From the NCBI GenBank assembly GCA_021841985.1, contig JAKCCP010000112.1, positions 1-32,757 on the forward strand: a stretch of DNA of 32,757 bases. Direction: 5' to 3'. The notes under the pieces were generated by a model. That model ran no database searches. It saw only the letters and a program-made list of their open reading frames with translations, and was not told the origin of the DNA. The position numbers were made by a program, and so were the translations under genes. Positions 26,879 to 32,757 of the stretch are shown piece after piece (within the stretch, counting starts at the first letter, position 1; every line of letters starts with the position of its first letter). Origin of the DNA: Pseudomonadota bacterium. GTDB taxonomy: Bacteria; Pseudomonadota; Alphaproteobacteria; Acetobacterales; Acetobacteraceae.

Positions 26879-27505
26879 GTGTGGCGCGGCAATCGTGAAG
26901 GCGGCAGTCAAATCGTGGGACAAGAAATTTTAGGCGGGGCGAAGACGGTTTTCTTGCAATCGCGCGGTGCGATCAGCAGGCGCCCGAGTGTTGCGCGGCG
27001 CCCGGCCGGGCCGGCGGCGGTCACGCTCGCCAAGGACGATTACGTCGTGCTCGCGGAATTCCGCTTCCTGCTGCGGAGCTTCCTCGAATTCAGCGAGCAT
27101 GAGGCGCGCGGCAGCGGCCTGACGCCGCGCCAACATCAGGCGCTGCTCCAGATCAAGGGCTGGCCGGGGCGGGAGACGGTGAGCATTGGCGAGCTGGCGG
27201 CGCGCTTGCTGATCCGTCATCACAGCGCCGTCGAACTCGTCGATCGGCTTGAGGAGGCCGGTCTGGTCGAGCGGCTCGCCGACCGCGCCGATCGCCGGCG
27301 GGTGCTGTTGCGGCTGACCGAAAAGGCCGACGCGGAACTCGCCCGGCTCGCCGCGACCCATCTCCAGGAATTGCAGCGTCTGCGCCCGGCCTTGCTCGGT
27401 CTCCTGAAGCAATTCCCCTCGCCCATCGGCAACGCTCCCGCCCACAACGCAACGGCGCGGGGCGAACGGGCGATGCTGACACCCGAGATCATCGCGGCAA
27501 GCTGA
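26879..27505 (+). CDS. MarR-family transcriptional regulator
   Basis: Winged helix-turn-helix repressor or activator, probably dimeric. The recognisable domain begins at DYVVLAEFRFLLRSFLEFSE (about residue 53). It continues through the DNA-binding part (LTPRQHQALLQIKG, VSIGELAARLLIRHHSAVELVDRLEEAG) to the wing LVERLADRADRRRVLLRLTEKA and a C-terminal dimerisation helix. The start is uncertain. GTG 26879 (GAGGGA 2 nt upstream, a close spacing; GGAGG further out) gives 208 residues; GTG 26816 would sit at the predicted transcription start, and GTG 26915 or TTG 26954 are alternatives. All leave an unusual basic N-terminal extension of about 40-50 residues. It faces the KirBac gene with a 19-bp gap. 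Control of the ligase-channel unit is plausible from position only. Confidence 0.82.
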   Translation: MWRGNREGGSQIVGQEILGGAKTVFLQSRGAISRRPSVARRPAGPAAVTLAKDDYVVLAEFRFLLRSFLEFSEHEARGSGLTPRQHQALLQIKGWPGRETVSIGELAARLLIRHHSAVELVDRLEEAGLVERLADRADRRRVLLRLTEKADAELARLAATHLQELQRLRPALLGLLKQFPSPIGNAPAHNATARGERAMLTPEIIAAS

Positions 27506-27524
27506 ACATCCGGCGGGCGGGGGA

Positions 27525-28391
27525 TCAGGCGGCGGGGCTCGGCCTGGTCGCGTGGAAGCGCCGATAGTCGATATGCACCACATCCTCGCCGCGCCAGGTG
27601 AGAATATCCTCGAACTCATGGGCGATGAGAACATCCTCGCCCCGATAGACGTGGCGGGCATGCACGGTTGCCGAGGTGGTGGCGTCGATCCCGGTAATCA
27701 CCGCGAGGATCATCAGGCCGGGCTCGCGCCACTGCGCCTCGCTGAAACCGAATAGCGGAGAGTTGGCGTCCACCGGATGCATCACCGTCCAGCTCAGGGC
27801 GAATTGCGGGTTGGTGTGGCGCAGGAGCGCGAGGTCGAAGATGCGGCGGATCCGGTGCCCCTCCGTGCTCTCGATGGAGCGCGCCAGGGTAAAATTCATG
27901 CGCGCCTCGACGATCTGGTTGGCGCGGATGTTGGCGGCGCGAAACATCAAGGTGGGGACGCCCTCGAACCGGCTCAGCACGAGATTGCGGCTGAACAGAA
28001 CGCGCGCGCTCGGGCGGGTGAACTTGGCGATGATCAGGCCCGTCGCCAACGGCACGAAGAGGATGCCGAACAGCGCCTCGGTGGTGACGAGAATATGGGC
28101 GTAGAGGGTCTCGGGATGCATGACGCCATAGCCGATCGTCGCCATGGTCTCGACCGAGAAAAAGAACGCATCCGAAAGCACGCCGGGGCGGGTCGCAGCG
28201 ACGCTGCCGGGCTGGAGCGTGTAGAGAAAAGCAAACACGAGATTGAGGCCGAGATAGAGCGCGATCACCAATGCGAAGAACACGCTCCACGGCTGCACGA
28301 GAAGAAAGTGATAGACGTCGCGCCAGGACTCGCGCGGCACGCCGACGCGCTCGACGCGGAGCGTATCGCGTGGCTTACGTCTTGGCGGCAT
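27525..28391 (-). CDS. Inward-rectifier potassium channel, KirBac type
   Basis: Tetrameric inner-membrane K+ channel. From the ATG at 28391 (GGAG 4 nt upstream) it has 288 residues. It starts with an amphipathic slide-helix region ([14 protein letters not shown]). TM1 spans about 36-58, a pore helix leads to the selectivity filter TIGYG at 85-89 ([18 protein letters not shown] context), and TM2 is about 97-118. The beta-sandwich cytoplasmic domain follows, with the Kir features [18 protein letters not shown] and [17 protein letters not shown]. The start lies inside the upstream acyl-CoA ligase gene (17-bp overlap), implying translational coupling. A longer frame to 28445 has no ribosome site I can see. 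Direction of rectification and gating ligand cannot be read from sequence. Confidence 0.92.
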   Translation of the reverse strand: MPPRRKPRDTLRVERVGVPRESWRDVYHFLLVQPWSVFFALVIALYLGLNLVFAFLYTLQPGSVAATRPGVLSDAFFFSVETMATIGYGVMHPETLYAHILVTTEALFGILFVPLATGLIIAKFTRPSARVLFSRNLVLSRFEGVPTLMFRAANIRANQIVEARMNFTLARSIESTEGHRIRRIFDLALLRHTNPQFALSWTVMHPVDANSPLFGFSEAQWREPGLMILAVITGIDATTSATVHARHVYRGEDVLIAHEFEDILTWRGEDVVHIDYRRFHATRPSPAA

Positions 28392-30147
28392 CGCGCTCCA
28401 CCGCGCGCGAGCCCGCCTCGCCGGGATCGAGGCCAAGTTCGGCAACCATCCGCTCGCGGATGATGAATTTCTGGATTTTTCCTGTGATCGTCATGGGAAA
28501 ATCCTCGACGAAGCGGATATAGCGGGGGATTTTCTGATGCGCGATCTGGCCGCGGCAGAAGGCGCGGATTTCTTCCTCGGTCGCGCTTTCGCCCTCGTTC
28601 AGCCGGATCCACGCACAGAGTTCCTCGCCATACTTGGCATCCGGCACGCCGACCACCTGGGCGGCTTGCACTTTCGGATGGCGGTAGAGGAATTCCTCGA
28701 TCTCGCGCGGATAGACATTTTCCCCGCCGCGGATCACGAGGTCCTTGATCCGCCCGACAATCGCGCAGTAGCCTTCCGCGTCGAGGGTCGCGAGATCGCC
28801 GGTATGCATCCAGCCCGCCGCATCGATCGCCTCGCGCGTCTTCTCGGCATCGTTCCAGTAGCCGAGCATCACCGAATAGCCCCGCGTGCAAAGCTCGCCC
28901 GGTACCCCGCGCGGGACGATATGGCCCTCGGTATTGATGATTTTTACTTCGAGATGCGGCTGGATGCGCCCAACGGTCGCGACCCGTTTCTCGATCGGGT
29001 CGTCGATCGCGCTCTGGAAACTCACGGGGCTGGTCTCTGTCATGCCATAGGCAATGGTGATGTCGCGCATGTGCATGCGCTCCATCACCCGGCGCATCAC
29101 CGCGATCGGGCAGGGCGAGCCCGCCATGATGCCAGTGCGGAGCGAGGAAAGATCGAAGGCGGCGAAATCGGGATGATCGAGTTCGGCGATGAACATGGTA
29201 GGCACGCCATAGAGCGCGGTCGCGCGTTCCTCGGCCACGGTTTGCAGTACCGCGAGCGGATCGAAGCCCTCGCTCGGATAGATCACCGCGCTGCCATGGC
29301 TGAGGGCGGCGAGATTGGCCATCACCATACCGAAACAATGATAGAGCGGCACCGGAGCGCAGATCCGATCCTCGGGCGAGAGCCGGATCGCCTCGCCGAC
29401 AAAGAAGCCGTTGTTGAGAATGTTGTGGTGGGTGAGTGTGGCGCCTTTGGGAAAACCGGTGGTGCCGGAAGTGAACTGGATGTTGATCGGATCGTCGAAC
29501 TGAAGGGCAGGCGCGAGATCGGCAAGGCGCGCCACGCTCGCCCTGTCGGCGGCTTCGGCGATGGCGGCGAAGGGTAGAAAACCACGCTCGGGCGTCTCGC
29601 CGATGACGATCGCGCGTTCGAGCTGCGGCAGGCGTTCGCTCCGCACGATGCCTTCGGGATGGGCAAGCTCGGGCACCAGCGCGCGCAGCATCCCGGCGTA
29701 ATCGCTTGATTTGAACGCGCGCGTCAGCACCACGGCCTTGCAGCCCGAGAGATTGAGCGCGTATTCAAGCTCGCTCACGCGATAGGCGGGATTGATGGTG
29801 ACCAGGATGATCCCGGCCTTGGCGGCGGCGTATTGGGTGAGCAGCCATTCGGCGTTGTTCGGCGACCAGATGCCGAGACGGTCGCCGCGATCGAGCCCGA
29901 GCGCGAGCATGCCGGCAGCGATGGCGTCGGTGCGGGCGTGCAACTCGGCATAGGTGAGGCGGATCGCCTGCTGGCGGCTGATCAGTGCCGGGCGCGCGCC
30001 CCAGAGCCGCGCAGCCCGCGCCAGCGCCGCGCCGATGGTCTCGCCGAGCAGCGCCGTGGTGCTCGCCCCATGCACATAGCTCGGCTCCGCCATCTCCAGC
30101 GTCTCGCTCCTCTGCCGCGGCATCCCGCCCGGCTGATTGCCTTGCAT
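28375..30147 (-). CDS. Fatty-acyl-CoA synthetase (AMP-binding, FadD-like)
   Basis: ATP-dependent acid:CoA ligase, 590 residues, complete. It has the N-terminal [20 protein letters not shown] segment and the adenylation core [18 protein letters not shown]. The ATP loop [19 protein letters not shown] is near residue 222, followed by [13 protein letters not shown] and the acyl-adenylate motif [10 protein letters not shown]. The hinge [16 protein letters not shown] and the catalytic Lys in [14 protein letters not shown] (near residue 556) are also present. [20 protein letters not shown] and [18 protein letters not shown] match the medium/long-chain subgroup. The ATG is preceded by GGGGAGGG. Copy B of the 44-nt repeat lies 82 bp upstream. 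The KirBac gene starts within its last codons. Chain-length preference is not determinable here. Confidence 0.93.
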   Translation of the reverse strand: MQGNQPGGMPRQRSETLEMAEPSYVHGASTTALLGETIGAALARAARLWGARPALISRQQAIRLTYAELHARTDAIAAGMLALGLDRGDRLGIWSPNNAEWLLTQYAAAKAGIILVTINPAYRVSELEYALNLSGCKAVVLTRAFKSSDYAGMLRALVPELAHPEGIVRSERLPQLERAIVIGETPERGFLPFAAIAEAADRASVARLADLAPALQFDDPINIQFTSGTTGFPKGATLTHHNILNNGFFVGEAIRLSPEDRICAPVPLYHCFGMVMANLAALSHGSAVIYPSEGFDPLAVLQTVAEERATALYGVPTMFIAELDHPDFAAFDLSSLRTGIMAGSPCPIAVMRRVMERMHMRDITIAYGMTETSPVSFQSAIDDPIEKRVATVGRIQPHLEVKIINTEGHIVPRGVPGELCTRGYSVMLGYWNDAEKTREAIDAAGWMHTGDLATLDAEGYCAIVGRIKDLVIRGGENVYPREIEEFLYRHPKVQAAQVVGVPDAKYGEELCAWIRLNEGESATEEEIRAFCRGQIAHQKIPRYIRFVEDFPMTITGKIQKFIIRERMVAELGLDPGEAGSRAVERDAAKT

Positions 30148-30229
30148 TTCGCCCTCCCCTGGCTAATCGCTTTTCATCCCGACCATAGCGGGTTTAGCGG
30201 CCGGAATGAAGCCAGCCCAGTGACACGCC

Positions 30230-30273
30230 TCAGAGCCTGGAAATCCATCGGCCTTGAAAAAGATGGCCCTCTG
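30230..30273 (-). repeat. 44-nt dispersed repeat, copy B (upstream of the acyl-CoA ligase gene)
   Basis: On the - strand this begins CAGAGGGCCATC and ends CAGGCTCTGA, the same length as copy A with 35 of 44 identities and no gap. It lies 82 bp before the ligase ATG and points towards it, as copy A points towards the MarR gene. A CAAGA-A-TCTTG odd palindrome and a CCCTGAGAGT block lie upstream, as in copy A but with spacing about 12 nt shorter. Confidence 0.75.
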
Positions 30274-30371
30274 AAAATCAAGATTCTTGCCGATCGGTCC
30301 CGGGGTGCGAGGGCACTCTCAGGGCCATCGGGTGAGGGGGATGATTGGGGCGGTGATGTTCTGCCGTTCTG

Positions 30372-30402
30372 TTGCGGGATAAAATTGAACGCAGTCCCGC
30401 AA
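30372..30402. repeat. 8-bp hairpin downstream of addA
   Basis: TTGCGGGA (30372-30379) and TCCCGCAA (30395-30402) form a perfect 8-bp stem with a 15-nt AT-rich loop, 57 bp past the addA stop. No T-tract follows on the - strand, so it is at best a weak terminator or a 3'-end stabiliser. Confidence 0.45.
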
Positions 30403-30458
30403 GCCCGATCCGTGCTTGGTGATGACGGCGTTCGGCGGGTTGGTATTTTGTCTTGGTA

Positions 30459-32757
30459 TCAGCCGGGACTCTCCCACGCGCGCGCGGCGGCATCGAGCAG
30501 CGAGGCGGGCAGGAAATCGACGCGGCAGGATGCCGTCCACACCAGCGCGCAGAGGACCGGCCGATCGCCATGGATCGTTCGCAGCACGGCGCGATAGGCC
30601 GCCATCTGGCGGAGATAGAGAACCGGGGTTGCCGCGGCGTGGCGCGGCACCGCGGCGCTGGTTTTGTAATCGGCGATGAGCACGCGGTCGGGAAGCACCG
30701 CCAGGCGATCGATCATCCCGCCCACCACGCGCCCGCCGATCACCCCGGTGATCGGCACCTCGGCGCGCCCCTGCGGCCCGAACAGCGGCGCGAGTTCGGG
30801 GTCTTGCAAGAGCGCCAGGGCTTCCTGGGCGAGTTCGGCGGCGCGCGCCGCGGTCAGGCCGGAGCGGGCAAGAAACGCCGCCGCGGCCGACGCCTGGCGG
30901 GCGGGGGGAATATCCGGGAGGTGCTGGAGCAGGGCGTGCAGGATTTGGCCGCGTTGCCGCGCCGCCGCACCCGCCCGCTCGCGCGCCCAGAGCGGCGAGG
31001 CGGCTGGCGGCACCGGACCGTCCTCCGCGCCTTCGGGGCGGCTGGGCGCGAGCGGCGTGGGCAGGGCGGGTTCGGCCGGCAAGGGGGCGGGCTGCCAATC
31101 CGGGGCACGCCCGGCCCAAGGCGGGAGTGGTGCGTCCGACACCACCTCGCGCGAGGGTGTGGCTTCCAGGGGGGCACTTTGCGGGCTGCTCAAAACGCGA
31201 CCCAGACGTTCCCCGCTCGGGTCGATCGCCGGGCAAGCCGCGTCCTGCGCCGCATCACAGCGCGCCATGCCGCGTTCGACCAGCCGATACCAGCACGTGT
31301 CGGGCGGCGCCTTGCTACCCTCGGCGCCGCACACCACCAGCCAGTCCTCGGCGCGGGTCAGCGCGACATACAGAAGGCGGTTATGTTCCTCGCGCTGACG
31401 CTCGCCGCGCGCCGCGAGCAGGCGGGAAAAGGCGGCGCTCCGCATGTCCTTGCGCGGCGCCCAGAGCGGCACTTCGCCGCCCGCCGGGTCCTCCGCCCAG
31501 AGCAGCGGCGCCCGTTCCGGCGGCGGCAGGCCGGTGGTGTCGGGAAGAATGACCAGCGGCGCCTGCAACCCCTTGGCGCCATGCACCGTCATCACCCGCA
31601 CCGCGTTGCCCGCCGCCTCCGCCTCGCGCTTGATCTCGGCGCCCGAGGATCGGACCCATTGGACGAAGCCCTGGAGCGAGGGGGGATGGGTCTCGCCATA
31701 GCTGCGCGCCGCGGCGAGCAGTTCATCGACCGGCTCGGCAGCCTCCGGGCCGAGCCGGGCATAGAGCCGCGCTCGGCCGCCGAGCCGTCCCAGCGCCTCG
31801 GTGAGCAGGGCAAAGGGCGTGGTGAAATCGACACGGGCGCGCAAGCGTTGCAGGAAATCGGCGGCGCGCTGCCAGTCCGTGCGTTCCGCGGCGCGGGCGC
31901 GGAGCGTCTCCCACAATCCTTCGCGGCGTTCGAGCGCCAGCGCCATCAGACTCTCATCGGAAAGTCCGCCCAACGGGCTGGTGAGCAGGGCGGCGAGCGA
32001 CAACTCGTCCTCGGGCAGCAGCAGCACGTCGCAGAGCGTCAGCAGATCGGCGACTGCCGGCGGCGCGGTGAGCGACAGACGATCGAGCCCGGCGACCCGC
32101 ACATCCGCCGCCTTGAGCGCACGCACCAGGGCCGCGGAAAAAGCGTCGCGCCGGCGCACCAGCACCAGGACATCGCCCGCCTGCACCGCCCGCCCGCGGC
32201 TTGCCAGCACTTCGCCCCCCCGCACTGTCGCCGCGATCCAGCCGGCGAGGCGTTCGGCGAGGCGCTGGCGCGCGGTCGATTGGCCGCGGTTGCCCTCGGG
32301 CAAGGACCAGGAAGGAGATTCCGCGGGGGCCTCCGGAGCGCGTAGCAGCGGCCACAGCTCGACCCGGCCGGCCGCGCCCCGCCGCGCCGCCTGATGGCTG
32401 AGCCGCTCGCCCGGTTCCACGACGCCGCGCGCCGCCTGGGGATCGGCGAACACGGCATCGACCAGGTCGAGGATCGGGGCGGCGGCGCGGAAAGAAACGT
32501 CGAGCGGCACGTCGCGCCAAGTGGCGCCGGCCGCCTCGACCGCCCGCCGCCAGGCGTCCCGCGCCGGTCGCAGCTCGGCCGGCGCCGCGCCCTGGAAGGA
32601 ATATATCGACTGCTTGACATCACCCACCGCGAACACCGTGCGCCGCGCCGCGCGCGCGCCCACGCCGGCGAAAAACTCGGCGCTCAGCGCGCGCGCGATC
32701 CGCCATTGCGCGGGCGCCGTATCCTGCGCCTCGTCGATCAGCAGATGATCGATCCCG
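30459..32757 (-). CDS. addA: Double-strand break repair helicase-nuclease AddA, C-terminal part (5' end outside window)
   Basis: Subunit of the AddAB complex that unwinds and resects broken DNA ends before RecA loading. The frame is open to the window edge, so the N-terminal Walker A region is missing. Visible parts, from the edge inwards, are the Walker B/motif II DHLLIDEAQDTAPAQW, motif III GDVKQSIYSFQGA, UvrD-type motifs IV-VI (VMTVHGAKGLQAPLV, NRLLYVALTRAEDWL) and the C-terminal RecB-type nuclease domain with GGMIDRLA…LIADYKT and YLRQMAAYRAVL. At least 766 residues are encoded here. The stop at 30459 is followed by the hairpin region. addB is expected upstream, outside the window. Confidence 0.95.
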   Translation of the reverse strand, partial: GIDHLLIDEAQDTAPAQWRIARALSAEFFAGVGARAARRTVFAVGDVKQSIYSFQGAAPAELRPARDAWRRAVEAAGATWRDVPLDVSFRAAAPILDLVDAVFADPQAARGVVEPGERLSHQAARRGAAGRVELWPLLRAPEAPAESPSWSLPEGNRGQSTARQRLAERLAGWIAATVRGGEVLASRGRAVQAGDVLVLVRRRDAFSAALVRALKAADVRVAGLDRLSLTAPPAVADLLTLCDVLLLPEDELSLAALLTSPLGGLSDESLMALALERREGLWETLRARAAERTDWQRAADFLQRLRARVDFTTPFALLTEALGRLGGRARLYARLGPEAAEPVDELLAAARSYGETHPPSLQGFVQWVRSSGAEIKREAEAAGNAVRVMTVHGAKGLQAPLVILPDTTGLPPPERAPLLWAEDPAGGEVPLWAPRKDMRSAAFSRLLAARGERQREEHNRLLYVALTRAEDWLVVCGAEGSKAPPDTCWYRLVERGMARCDAAQDAACPAIDPSGERLGRVLSSPQSAPLEATPSREVVSDAPLPPWAGRAPDWQPAPLPAEPALPTPLAPSRPEGAEDGPVPPAASPLWARERAGAAARQRGQILHALLQHLPDIPPARQASAAAAFLARSGLTAARAAELAQEALALLQDPELAPLFGPQGRAEVPITGVIGGRVVGGMIDRLAVLPDRVLIADYKTSAAVPRHAAATPVLYLRQMAAYRAVLRTIHGDRPVLCALVWTASCRVDFLPASLLDAAARAWESPG

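Larger units (their letters stand above)
30148..30458. other. 311-bp intergenic region between addA and the acyl-CoA ligase gene
   Basis: This is the only gap over 300 bp. Read on the - strand from addA it holds, in order, a TTGCGGGA/TCCCGCAA hairpin, a CCCTGAGAGT block (30324-30315), a CAAGA-A-TCTTG dyad, the 44-nt repeat copy B and the ligase leader with its ribosome site. No protein frame here is supported, and no strong -35/-10 pair is evident. A weak TATGGT -10-like element lies about 40 bp before the ligase ATG. Confidence 0.6.

Noticed and set aside
29833..30597. + strand open frame across the ligase start and the 311-bp intergenic region
   Set aside because: Antisense to the ligase and addA ends; the intergenic section is better explained by the repeat and leader sequence.

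Overview
The window is about 32.8 kb of very GC-rich, densely packed chromosomal DNA. Gene order and protein types point to an alphaproteobacterium, most likely Rhodospirillales/Acetobacteraceae. The indications are a pyrB-pyrC-like-plsY-dprA-topA-rnr block, addA, an L28 gene of alphaproteobacterial size, a complete leucine-type acyl-CoA carboxylase pair, and frequent GTG/TTG starts. The placement is inference from the sequence alone. I see no phage, plasmid, CRISPR, transposase, tRNA or rRNA gene.

Region 1 (1-12220, all +): the 3' part of gltX, a small predicted lipoprotein gene, then a tightly coupled run pyrB, pyrC-like, plsY, dprA, topA, rnr and an S41 peptidase gene. Adjacent genes overlap or sit within tens of bases, so this looks like one or two long transcription units for pyrimidine synthesis, phospholipid synthesis, DNA uptake and topology, and RNA decay. 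Two members look defective. The dihydroorotase homologue has lost its metal-binding HxH. The S41 peptidase frame is cut by an in-frame TAG before its catalytic Ser and Lys.

Region 2 (12221-18053): a cluster of three perfect hairpins, rpmB (L28, - strand) with a good promoter, divergent pepN, a membrane-bound MASE1-PAS-GGDEF diguanylate cyclase, and a DUF3237 gene that overlaps the cyclase 3' end. A REP-like 11-bp hairpin precedes the next operon.

Region 3 (18054-26628, all +): a branched-chain acyl-CoA catabolic operon. It holds an isobutyryl-CoA-dehydrogenase-like gene, 3-hydroxyisobutyrate dehydrogenase, an acyl-CoA synthetase, isovaleryl-CoA dehydrogenase and both subunits of methylcrotonyl-CoA carboxylase. 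It joins valine and leucine steps but lacks the hydratases, the HMG-CoA lyase and methylmalonate-semialdehyde dehydrogenase.

Region 4 (26629-32757): a MarR-type regulator (+) faces a two-gene - strand unit made of a fatty-acyl-CoA ligase and an overlapping KirBac-type potassium channel. Each unit is preceded, in the same orientation relative to its gene, by a copy of a 44-nt repeat (35/44 identical, ungapped). The window ends inside addA (- strand). Most of the window is ordinary housekeeping sequence. The less expected parts are the paired repeat upstream of the regulator and ligase-channel units, the acyl-CoA ligase/Kir channel pairing, the interrupted S41 gene and the degenerate dihydroorotase.
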